Shown piece by piece: positions 14,894 through 20,731 of a stretch of DNA of 20,731 nt; the first letter of the stretch is position 1; each line of letters starts with the position of its first letter. Where the stretch lies: positions 1 to 20,731 of the forward strand of contig JBHENN010000129.1 of the NCBI GenBank assembly GCA_046262015.1, in the 5' to 3' direction. The notes beneath the pieces are model-generated. The model had not been told where the DNA came from, did not search any database, and worked only from the letters and a program-made list of their open reading frames with translations. The position numbers were made by a program, and so were the translations under genes. This stretch comes from JBHENN01 sp046262015. GTDB taxonomy: Bacteria; Actinomycetota; CADDZG01; WHSQ01.

Positions 14894-15519
14894 ATGCGTT
14901 CGAGCTGACGCGCCACCGCGGCAAGGTCGGCGACGAGCTTCGGAAGCTCCGCGGCGCGCGTCTCGGGGTCGCGGATGATCGAGGATGGATGCACCGTTGC
15001 GGTGACGAGCGGTTCCATGTCGGTCTCGACGAGCTCGCCGCGGTGTTGCGTCACGCGGAAATCCCGTCCGAGCAGGGCTTGCGCGGCGGTGGCTCCGAGG
15101 CATACGACCACCCGGGGGCGGACGCGCGCGATCTCGGCCTCGAGCCACGGCTTGCACGCGGTGATCTCCGCCGCGTTCGGTTTCTTGTGGATGCGCCTCT
15201 TACCTCTCGGCACCCACTTGAAGTGCTTGACCACGTTGGTGATGTAGACCCGGCTCCGATCGATGCCGGCCTCGCCGAGCGCTTCGTCCAGCAGCTTGCC
15301 GGCGGGTCCGACGAAGGGTTTGCCGGCGAGGTCCTCACGGTCACCCGGTTGCTCGCCGACGAGCATGACCTCGGCGTGGCCGGGGCCCTCGCCGAAAACC
15401 GTCTGGGTCCCGCTCTTGTAGAGGTCACACGCGGTGCAGGCCCCCGCGATCTCCCTGAGGCGATCGAGATCGGCGTCGTCCGGGATGAGCTCCGCGGCGG
15501 TCGAGACGGTTGCGGCCAT
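14890..15519 (-). CDS. udgX: UdgX family uracil-DNA glycosylase
   Basis: A 209-residue Fe-S uracil-DNA glycosylase of the UdgX clade. C28 and C31 (CTACDLY), C122 (ACKPWL) and C140 are cluster-ligand candidates. Motif A is GEQPGD (55-60), the UdgX version of GE(A)PG. The diagnostic insertion KRRIH is at 107-111, followed by KKP. Motif B is HPSS (177-180). In Mycobacterium smegmatis UdgX the His of KRRIH forms a stable covalent bond with the abasic site after uracil removal, making a DNA-protein crosslink; H111 is the equivalent. Start: ATG 15517-15519, because similarity begins just inside it; the frame continues upstream but only into shadow sequence of the divergent secreted-protein gene. 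An 8-bp dyad overlaps its promoter region. Confidence 0.95.
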   Translation of the reverse strand: MAATVSTAAELIPDDADLDRLREIAGACTACDLYKSGTQTVFGEGPGHAEVMLVGEQPGDREDLAGKPFVGPAGKLLDEALGEAGIDRSRVYITNVVKHFKWVPRGKRRIHKKPNAAEITACKPWLEAEIARVRPRVVVCLGATAAQALLGRDFRVTQHRGELVETDMEPLVTATVHPSSIIRDPETRAAELPKLVADLAAVARQLERI

Positions 15520-15523
15520 CGTC

Positions 15524-15543
15524 CATCGGTGTACCCACCGATG
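15524..15543. promoter_or_regulatory. Dyad in the udgX / secreted-protein divergent promoter
   Basis: CATCGGTG (15524-15531) and CACCGATG (15536-15543) are exact inverted repeats with a 4-bp spacer. The dyad starts 5 nt upstream of the udgX ATG and overlaps any promoter for it, and lies about 35 nt upstream of the divergent ATG 15578. It looks like an operator for a dimeric regulator; it is not an actinobacterial LexA box (GAAC-N4-GTTC). Confidence 0.4.
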
Positions 15544-15577
15544 ACGGCCGACGACCCGGGCGTGCGAATATCGGATC

Positions 15578-16591
15578 ATGGCCGCGCCCCGATATCCCGC
15601 CCGCGTCAGCGGCGTGGCGGCGATGATCGTGCTCGCCCTCGCGAGCCCGGGGACGGCCACGCCGGTGGGCCCGTCGCAGACGACGTACCCCACCCCGGGG
15701 GTCGCTCCCTCGCGGTGCGAGAGGATCGAACGAGGCTATCGCTGTACCTACGGACCGATCGAGATCGGGGCGGGTAAGACGGTCGAGTTCATGAGCGGGA
15801 TGGCCGCCCCCTCCGAAGCCGGCTACCTGACCTCGGCTCGCGCCACTCTGGTCGACGGCGAGGGCGAGGCCATCTCCCACGACGAGGTCCATCTCCACCA
15901 TCTCGTTTTCCTCAACCCGAACGAGGAGGACCTGATGTGCGACGAGTACGACGGCGCGTTCCCTCCGTACGAGCGCTTCTTCGCGTCGGGCAAGGAGAGG
16001 ACCCCGCTGCAGCTGCCGCCCGGCTACGGCTATCACTGGTCACCGGTAGCGCCCCAGCCGTACACGCAGTCGGCTCCGTACTGGGCACTGGTGGGCCACC
16101 TCGACGGGGTCGCGGGGCACGCCGACACCCACGTGCAGCTGACCGTGGGGTTCACGCCAGATGACCAGGCCTCAGGGATGGTGGGCATCACGCCCGTGTG
16201 GTTCGACGTTCGCAACTGCCGGTCGGCTCCGGTCTTCACCGTCGAGAAGGGAAGCGGGCGCAACGGCGTCTACCGCGAGACGACCCGCCAGGAGATGCCG
16301 CTCGGAGGCCGCTTCATCTTCATGGCGGGCCACCTGCACGACGGAGGGTTGTGGATCTCGCTGGACGATCGCACGAGCGGCGCCCACATCTTCAAGTCGC
16401 GGGCGACCTATGCCTCCTCGCATCACGGGTGGGACCTCGCCCGGATGGGCACGTTCGCATCACTTCCCGGCGTTGCCGTATCCGAGGGAGACATCCTTCG
16501 GTTGACCGCGGCGTACGACAGCAGCAGGCGGTGGAAGGACGTCATGGGGATCATGGTCGGAGCCCTCGTCCCCAAGCAGCCGAGTGGGTGA
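15578..16591 (+). CDS. Secreted SURNod19 / copper-monooxygenase-like protein
   Basis: A 337-residue exported protein. Residues 1-28 form a Sec signal peptide (basic start, hydrophobic VAAMIVLALA, cleavage near GTA-TPV). Mature features are paired Cys in SRCERIERGYRCTYG, a VHLHH motif (H105, H107, H108) in EVHLHHLVFLN, and GHLHDGG (H252, H254) in FIFMAGHLHDGGL. HH followed by HxH is the metal-ligand layout of PHM/DBM-like copper domains, and the GHLHDGG context resembles the stress-up-regulated Nod19 (SURNod19) family. Hydroxylase activity is not established for that family. The assignment rests on motifs, so confidence in function is moderate to low. No strong Shine-Dalgarno; GAATAT ends 6 nt before the ATG. 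A 13-bp inverted repeat spans its stop codon. Confidence 0.7.
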   Translation: MAAPRYPARVSGVAAMIVLALASPGTATPVGPSQTTYPTPGVAPSRCERIERGYRCTYGPIEIGAGKTVEFMSGMAAPSEAGYLTSARATLVDGEGEAISHDEVHLHHLVFLNPNEEDLMCDEYDGAFPPYERFFASGKERTPLQLPPGYGYHWSPVAPQPYTQSAPYWALVGHLDGVAGHADTHVQLTVGFTPDDQASGMVGITPVWFDVRNCRSAPVFTVEKGSGRNGVYRETTRQEMPLGGRFIFMAGHLHDGGLWISLDDRTSGAHIFKSRATYASSHHGWDLARMGTFASLPGVAVSEGDILRLTAAYDSSRRWKDVMGIMVGALVPKQPSG

Positions 16592-16628
16592 ATCCGCGCT
16601 GCATGTGTGCCTCTATCACCCACTCGGC
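16579..16628. repeat. 13-bp perfect inverted repeat spanning a stop codon
   Basis: GCCGAGTGGGTGA (16579-16591, including the TGA stop of the secreted-protein gene) and TCACCCACTCGGC (16616-16628) pair perfectly around a 24-nt loop. A G-rich run follows (about 16626-16642) rather than a T-tract, so it is not a classical intrinsic terminator. It may still attenuate transcription or protect the 3' end between the secreted-protein gene and the synthase gene. Confidence 0.6.
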
Positions 16629-16649
16629 GGGGGCGGGGGGCGTCTCTAG

Positions 16650-17612
16650 GTGACCACGACCGGTGAGCTCGTCGTCGGTCCGGGATGGCTCGTCGACGAT
16701 CTGTTGCGCGTCGAGCGACTGCTGAGGGAGACCGCGGGCCGCTCGGACCATCCGCTCGTGAGCGAGGCCTCGCTGCACCTGCTCGAGGCGGGTGGCAAGA
16801 GACTCCGCCCGGCGCTGGTCATGCTCGCCGCCCGCTCCGGCGAGCCCGGCCGACGCGAGAGCGATCTCGCGGCCGCGGCCGTAGAGCTGGTCCATCTCGC
16901 GACCCTCTATCACGACGACGTCATCGACGGCACCGAGACCCGGCGGGGCGTGCCGACCGCCCATGCGAAGTGGGGCGTCAACGTCGCGGTGCTGGCGGGA
17001 GACTACCTGTTCGCGTGCGGCTGTGCCCTGGGGGCGGAGGCCGGTGGGGAGGTGTCGGCGATACTCGCGGACGCGATCGCGGAGGTATGTGAAGGCGAGA
17101 TCGTCGAGACCACCGTGCTCGGCGACCCGCATCGTCGGGTCGACGACTACCTGAGCGTGATCGAGCAGAAGACCGCCGCGCTCTTCCGGGGCTCGTGCGA
17201 GCTCGGCGCGGCGACCTCTGCCGCGGACGGATCGGCGCGCCGTGCCCTCGTGACCTACGGGCACAACCTGGGGCTGGCGTTCCAGGTGGTCGACGACCTG
17301 TTGGACCTGACCGGCGACCCGGCCGTCACCGGCAAGACGCCCGGGACCGATCTCAAGGAGGGGGTCTTCACCGCTCCCGTCCTGCTGGCATGCGAGCGCG
17401 AGCCCGAGCTCGCTCGCAAGCTGGAAGGCGGGACCCGGGACCTCGGCGAGATACTCCCGATCCTGCGCTCGACCGGGGCGCTCGACGATGCGCATGGTCT
17501 CGCCCGGGACTACGGTGCCGCGGCGCGCCGGGCTCTCGACGACCTACCCGAGGCCGACTGGACCGGTGTCCTTGGGACGATCGTCCAGGGCGTGCTCGCG
17601 CAGGCGGAGTGA
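16650..17612 (+). CDS. Polyprenyl diphosphate synthase (long-chain)
   Basis: A 320-residue all-helical E-type prenyltransferase. GGKRLRP is the substrate-binding motif near 50, the first Asp-rich motif DDVID is at 89-93, and FQVVDDLLD (211-219) is the FQ/second Asp-rich motif. Lys-Thr in IEQKTA also fits. The residue five before the first motif is Ala rather than aromatic, the pattern of long-chain enzymes, so the product is probably the octaprenyl-like precursor of menaquinone rather than FPP or GGPP (inference). It condenses allylic diphosphates with IPP using Mg2+ in the cytosol. The start is GTG; GGGGGCGGGGGG sits 9 nt upstream. It follows the 13-bp inverted repeat and is 40 nt before the YjbQ gene. 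Confidence 0.93.
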   Translation: MTTTGELVVGPGWLVDDLLRVERLLRETAGRSDHPLVSEASLHLLEAGGKRLRPALVMLAARSGEPGRRESDLAAAAVELVHLATLYHDDVIDGTETRRGVPTAHAKWGVNVAVLAGDYLFACGCALGAEAGGEVSAILADAIAEVCEGEIVETTVLGDPHRRVDDYLSVIEQKTAALFRGSCELGAATSAADGSARRALVTYGHNLGLAFQVVDDLLDLTGDPAVTGKTPGTDLKEGVFTAPVLLACEREPELARKLEGGTRDLGEILPILRSTGALDDAHGLARDYGAAARRALDDLPEADWTGVLGTIVQGVLAQAE

Positions 17613-17638
17613 GGGTCCGAGTAGTTGCCCCCACGCCC

Positions 17639-17644
17639 TACGAT
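17639..17644 (+). promoter_or_regulatory. Putative leaderless -10 box of the yjbQ-like gene
   Basis: TACGAT ends 8 nt before ATG 17653, with no Shine-Dalgarno between. It fits the leaderless pattern of other genes here. A -35 element is not evident. Confidence 0.45.
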
Positions 17645-17652
17645 GTCCCGCG

Positions 17653-18099
17653 ATGAACATCCGCAACCTGTCCTTCGTCGTCCAGGCAGACAAGCGCTTC
17701 GGGTTCGTCGATGTGACCGACGACCTCGTCAGGGCGATCAAGGATTCGGGCATCACGACCGGATTGTCGGTCGCGTTCTGTACCCACACCACGTGCACCC
17801 TCCTGCTCAACGAGTGGGAGGACGGGGTACTCGACGACCTCTGCGCCCGTCTGCACGAGCTGATCCCCGGCGACCACTACTACGCCCACGACGACCTCGA
17901 ACGCAGGACGCAGAACGTCCAAACCAACGAACGTGAGAACGGCCAGGCGCACGTGATCCAGATGATCCTGGGCGGCGCCTCACATGCGATACCGGTCGAG
18001 GCGGGCGAGCCGGTGCTCGGTCGCTGGCAGCGTCTCTTCCTGCTGGAGCTCGACGAGCCCCACCCCCGACGGGTGACCCTTTCGGTACTGGGTAAGTAA
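17653..18099 (+). CDS. YjbQ family (UPF0047) protein
   Basis: A 148-residue YjbQ/UPF0047 protein. The family signature VAFCTHTTCTLLLNE (40-54) carries conserved H45, GDHYYAHDDLERR (73-85) supplies H75 and H79, and NGQAHVIQMILGG (96-108) supplies H100. These His residues cluster as a metal site in family structures, and the protein is a small beta-sandwich trimer. It has been named secondary thiamine-phosphate synthase because E. coli YjbQ can supply weak ThiE activity; the physiological role is unsettled. The length is usual for the family. ATG 17653 is preceded by TACGAT at leaderless distance. No thiamine genes adjoin. Confidence 0.93.
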   Translation: MNIRNLSFVVQADKRFGFVDVTDDLVRAIKDSGITTGLSVAFCTHTTCTLLLNEWEDGVLDDLCARLHELIPGDHYYAHDDLERRTQNVQTNERENGQAHVIQMILGGASHAIPVEAGEPVLGRWQRLFLLELDEPHPRRVTLSVLGK

Positions 18100-18198
18100 A
18101 CGGCTGCGTCCCCTCGGAGGCATGACGGCCTAGGGGGAGGGCATGAACGGTCTGCGGCGAAGTACGGGACCGGGGCCGCCCCGCCACGGAGGTTGGAC

Positions 18199-19998
18199 AT
18201 GCTGGGTTCGAGGGTGCTGCGCACCTTGAGACTGCCTGGATCGTTCCTCGTCGCCGCTCTGCTCGGGGCTGCCCTGGGGGCAGCTCCGGCCGCGCATGCC
18301 GCGCCCAACGGCTACGTGACGATGAGCGACGGCGTCTCCATCGCGATCAACATCCGGATGCCCGATGGGTTCGAGAAGGGGCGACGCTATCCGGCGATCT
18401 TCGAGATGTCGGGCTACGACGGCGGTTCGTCCGATGGCACTACCCCGGGGGACACCGTGGGCGAGGGCAGCCGGGGGCTCACGAAGATCTTCTACGACGA
18501 CTACGTCACCGTGCACGCCTCGGTCCGAGGGACCGGTTGCTCTGGTGGCGAGTTCGATCTGTTCTCGTGGCGCTCGGCGCTCGACGGGCGCGAGGTGATC
18601 GAGTGGATGGCGCGCCAGCCATGGTCCAACGGGGACGTTGGGGTCTACGGGCACTCGTACGGCGGCATCACCGGGTTCATGGTCGCGGCCACGCGGCCAG
18701 CTCACCTGCGGGCGGTGTCCGTCTCGGGACTCATCGACGACCTGTATCGGGGCATCGCCGTGCCCGGTGGTGTCGGCAACTACGGTTTCCCGCTCGTTTG
18801 GACCGCTGGTATCAGGCCTCTGTACGACGTGGGCGGGGGCACGTATCCGGGGCTTGCGAACGGCGACGCGCAGTGCGCTGAGAACCTGTCGACGCGCAGC
18901 CGCACCGTTCTGAACGACCCCCTGCTTCAGGGGATGTCGGAGACCGACAACTCGTGGTTCCAGGCCCGCTCGTCGATCAACTACGCCGAGCTCATCGAGG
19001 TCCCGGTCCACATCACCGGCACCTATCAGGACGAGCAGACGGGCCCGCGCGGGTCCACGCACCTGTGGGAGGCGGTCCGCGGCGTACCCAAGCGCCTCTT
19101 GATCACGAACGGCGACCACGGCACGAGCACCGACCCCAAGGAGGTCTGGAAGGACCGCGTCGCATGGATGGATCGCTGGATCCGCGGGGTCGGCGAGACG
19201 TATCCGAGGTCGTCGGTGACGACGCTGCTGGAGATGCTCGAGAGCGAGAAGGCGAACGGGCGGATCGACACACGCACGTTCCCCCTCGAGACGACGCGGT
19301 GGACGAACTATTTCCTGCGGGAGGACGGCGGGCTTTCGACCGTGCGCCCGAGCGAGGAGGAAGGCTCGGACGACTACATCGCCGGCAGCCCGCGCCAGTC
19401 GTGGAACTACCAGGCGGGCCATAGCGAGGGAGCGCCGGTCACGACCGAGGCCGGTCCCGATGAGGTGACCTATGCAACGCGCCCGTTCGATCGTCTCACC
19501 GGGGTCGTGGGTCCCGCTACCGCGACCTTGTTCGTAGCCTCGACCGCGCCCGACGCCGAGCTGTTCGTGCAGGTGATCGACGAGGGGCCGGACGGCTCCC
19601 GCTACCACATCCAGCGCGGGCTGCTTCGGGCCAGCCATCGCGCGATCCTCGAAGGTCTCAGCGACCGGACGCGCGCCGGGCGGATCTACCGACCGTGGCG
19701 GCCCCACACCAACCCGACTCCCATCGCGCCGGGCGAGGTGTACCGCTACCTCGTGGAGATCTTCCCCTTCGGGCACGTCTTCCGTCCCGGGCACCGCCTC
19801 GTGGTGAAGATCCACTCGGCCCCGCTGGCCGACAGCTACTACGCCTACATCGGGAGGCGCTCGACCGGGATCAACACCGTGTTCCACGATGCCTCGCGGC
19901 CGTCACAACTCATGCTCCCGGTCGTCCCGTTGGACCGCGCTCGCCTCGGTCCCGCACCGCAGCCGTGCTCGCTCGAGGCCGTGCGGTGCGTCCCGTGA
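18199..19998 (+). CDS. Secreted CocE/NonD-type X-Pro dipeptidyl-peptidase S15 family hydrolase
   Basis: A 599-residue exported serine hydrolase. Residues 1-31 form a signal peptide (LGSRVLRTLRLPG, hydrophobic FLVAALLGAALGA, cleavage at AHA-AP). The alpha/beta-hydrolase domain has RGTGCSGGEF, typical of CocE-like enzymes, the nucleophile elbow GHSYGG with S153, an acid candidate in GTYQDEQTG, and a His in NGDHGTS. The C-terminal half is the S15 jelly-roll domain (TLFVASTAPDAELFVQV, FRPGHRLVVKIHSA). Homologues cleave esters or amides such as cocaine, glutaryl-7-ACA and X-Pro peptides; the substrate is open. ATG 18199 has GGAGG (18188-18192) 6 nt upstream and beats the in-frame TTG at 18193, which overlaps the Shine-Dalgarno region. 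Convergent with msrA, 4 nt apart. Confidence 0.9.
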   Translation: MLGSRVLRTLRLPGSFLVAALLGAALGAAPAAHAAPNGYVTMSDGVSIAINIRMPDGFEKGRRYPAIFEMSGYDGGSSDGTTPGDTVGEGSRGLTKIFYDDYVTVHASVRGTGCSGGEFDLFSWRSALDGREVIEWMARQPWSNGDVGVYGHSYGGITGFMVAATRPAHLRAVSVSGLIDDLYRGIAVPGGVGNYGFPLVWTAGIRPLYDVGGGTYPGLANGDAQCAENLSTRSRTVLNDPLLQGMSETDNSWFQARSSINYAELIEVPVHITGTYQDEQTGPRGSTHLWEAVRGVPKRLLITNGDHGTSTDPKEVWKDRVAWMDRWIRGVGETYPRSSVTTLLEMLESEKANGRIDTRTFPLETTRWTNYFLREDGGLSTVRPSEEEGSDDYIAGSPRQSWNYQAGHSEGAPVTTEAGPDEVTYATRPFDRLTGVVGPATATLFVASTAPDAELFVQVIDEGPDGSRYHIQRGLLRASHRAILEGLSDRTRAGRIYRPWRPHTNPTPIAPGEVYRYLVEIFPFGHVFRPGHRLVVKIHSAPLADSYYAYIGRRSTGINTVFHDASRPSQLMLPVVPLDRARLGPAPQPCSLEAVRCVP

Positions 19999-20002
19999 GC
20001 GC

Positions 20003-20476
20003 CTAGATCCGGCAGGTTGAGAGGCCCCGCTTCTCGAGGTATCGCTGGTGGTAGTCCTCGGCGAGATAGAAGGTGGACGCGGGCTCGATCTGCGTCACGA
20101 TGGGGCGGGAGAACCTCCCGGATGACTCCAGCCGCTCCTTGGACGCGATCGCCGCCGCTTCCTGGGCGTCGTCGTGGAAGAAGATGGCCGAGCGGTACTG
20201 GGTCCCGACGTCCGGTCCCTGGCGATTGAGGGTCGTGGGGTCGTGGTTGGCCCAGAACACCTCGAGCAGGTCGTCGTAGCTCACGCGCTCCGGATCGAAG
20301 GTGACCTCGACCACCTCGGCGTGTCCGGTGCGGCCGGTGCAGACGTCCTTGTAGCTGGGGTTGTCGTACGTCCCCCCGCTGTAACCCACCGCGGTCGACC
20401 TCACGCCCTCGATCTGGCGGAACGCGGCTTCGACCCCCCAGAAGCACCCTGCGCCGAACGTCGCCTTCTGATCCAT
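20003..20476 (-). CDS. msrA: Peptide-methionine (S)-S-oxide reductase
   Basis: A 157-residue MsrA. ATFGAGCFWGVEAAF places the catalytic Cys at C11 in GCFWG, and GYSGG, TGHAEVV and YRSAIFF are the usual MsrA blocks. It reduces methionine-S-sulfoxide in proteins and free, with thioredoxin-type recycling; C155 in the C-terminal STCRI is a likely resolving Cys. I chose ATG 20474-20476 (MDQK) because GAGAGGA lies 5-6 nt upstream and similarity begins there; the longer frame adds MRNRHRERTA. It is divergent from the HAD phosphatase across 124 bp containing two perfect palindromes, and convergent with the S15 hydrolase. Confidence 0.95.
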   Translation of the reverse strand: MDQKATFGAGCFWGVEAAFRQIEGVRSTAVGYSGGTYDNPSYKDVCTGRTGHAEVVEVTFDPERVSYDDLLEVFWANHDPTTLNRQGPDVGTQYRSAIFFHDDAQEAAAIASKERLESSGRFSRPIVTQIEPASTFYLAEDYHQRYLEKRGLSTCRI

Positions 20477-20497
20477 CGCCGTCCTCTCCCGATGTCT

Positions 20498-20537
20498 GTT
20501 GCGCAACTAGCTTTGCACGCGGGGAACCTGCGCAGGT
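20498..20537. promoter_or_regulatory. Twin palindromes with TGCGCA cores
   Basis: GTTGCGCAAC (20498-20507) and ACCTGCGCAGGT (20526-20537) are perfect palindromes, both centred on TGCGCA and 29 bp apart centre to centre. They lie in the msrA/HAD divergent intergenic region, where a dimeric regulator could act on both genes. Unidentified operator; inference. Confidence 0.4.
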
Positions 20538-20566
20538 CAACGCTCGGCCGCGGACCCGGTTAGCGT
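20537..20566 (+). promoter_or_regulatory. Putative promoter of the HAD gene
   Basis: TAGCGT (20561-20566) lies 18 bp after TCAACG (20537-20542), a weak -35. A start about 20573 would leave a leader of about 28 nt including the Shine-Dalgarno. Low support. Confidence 0.25.
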
Positions 20567-20600
20567 CACGGGTCGGAGCCCCTGCCGGCGAGAGGACACG

Positions 20601-20731
20601 ATGACGCACGCCCCCGCGAGTGAGGCCGCGCCGACGTACGACGGCCTCGTCGTCGACCTCGACGGGGTGCTCTATCGGGGGGACACGGTGGTGCCCGGCG
20701 CGCCGGACGCGCTGGAGGCAGTGCGCGCTAC
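20601..20731 (+). CDS. HAD-IIA family phosphatase, partial
   Basis: Only the first 43 codons are present; the gene runs off the window. GLVVDLDGVLYRGDTVVPGA carries HAD motif I (DxDGV, catalytic Asp about residue 18 with the second Asp two residues later), and the YRGDTVVPGAPDALE context is typical of HAD-IIA (NagD/phosphoglycolate or p-nitrophenyl phosphatase-like) hydrolases. The later motifs and the cap domain are outside. ATG 20601 has GAGAGGA (20590-20596) 4 nt upstream, nearly the same ribosome-binding sequence as the divergent msrA. Substrate unknown. Confidence 0.85.
   Translation, partial: MTHAPASEAAPTYDGLVVDLDGVLYRGDTVVPGAPDALEAVRA

Noticed and set aside
18143..18229. 28-codon ORF with a GGGGGAGGG Shine-Dalgarno before the S15 hydrolase
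   Set aside because: It overlaps the hydrolase Shine-Dalgarno and signal-peptide codons in another frame, and the peptide (Gly/Pro/Arg/Cys-rich) looks random; possible but unsupported.
18130..19887. 585-residue open frame antisense to the S15 hydrolase gene
   Set aside because: Shadow of the hydrolase gene; no recognisable protein features.
1..20731. CRISPR arrays, insertion sequences, toxin-antitoxin or phage-defence operons
   Set aside because: No repeat-spacer periodicity, transposase, or paired small defence genes were seen on either strand.

Overview
The window is a gene-dense, GC-rich bacterial chromosome segment and reads as an actinobacterium (Actinomycetota), probably not a standard model genus. 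The evidence is a fused E2-E1 alpha-ketoglutarate decarboxylase (Kgd), a DUF3151 protein, a mycothiol-isomerase-like (TIGR03086) protein, a UdgX-type uracil-DNA glycosylase, and several genes whose -10 box lies only 7-8 nt from the ATG, as in leaderless actinobacterial mRNAs. I see no phage, transposon, CRISPR array or defence island; this is mostly ordinary core and accessory chromosome.

Layout. Positions 1-228 hold no gene, only short repeats. A leftward block follows: a two-domain ABM-like protein, a TIGR03086/DinB-like protein (one-base overlap), an MFS transporter, then tRNA-His and tRNA-Lys. Divergent from it is kgd (3189-6803), which meets a convergent NAD-dependent epimerase/dehydratase (6800-7870); both stop codons are made from one CTAG. 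To the right come a channel-like membrane protein preceded by a possible 8-codon leader ORF (7934-9102), DUF3151 plus an unrecognised helical protein (9174-10332), and a 1189-residue zinc-ribbon/adenylate-cyclase/ATPase/TPR signalling protein (10385-13954).

A DNA-repair pair follows: an HhH-GPD glycosylase (rightward, with a start-codon anomaly) and udgX (leftward), again sharing a CTAG for both stops. Then come a secreted SURNod19/copper-monooxygenase-like protein, a long-chain polyprenyl diphosphate synthase, a YjbQ protein, a secreted CocE/NonD-type S15 hydrolase, convergent msrA, and the start of a HAD-IIA phosphatase cut by the window end.

Functionally the segment covers TCA-cycle metabolism (Kgd), isoprenoid chain elongation, repair of DNA base damage (HhH glycosylase, UdgX), repair of oxidised protein (MsrA), and signalling. 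The most interesting observations are the glycosylase whose conserved N-terminus is open upstream without ATG/GTG/TTG (a possible ATC start behind a strong Shine-Dalgarno), the leaderless mini-ORF coupled to the channel gene, the set of leaderless-type promoters, and several perfect dyads in divergent intergenic regions.
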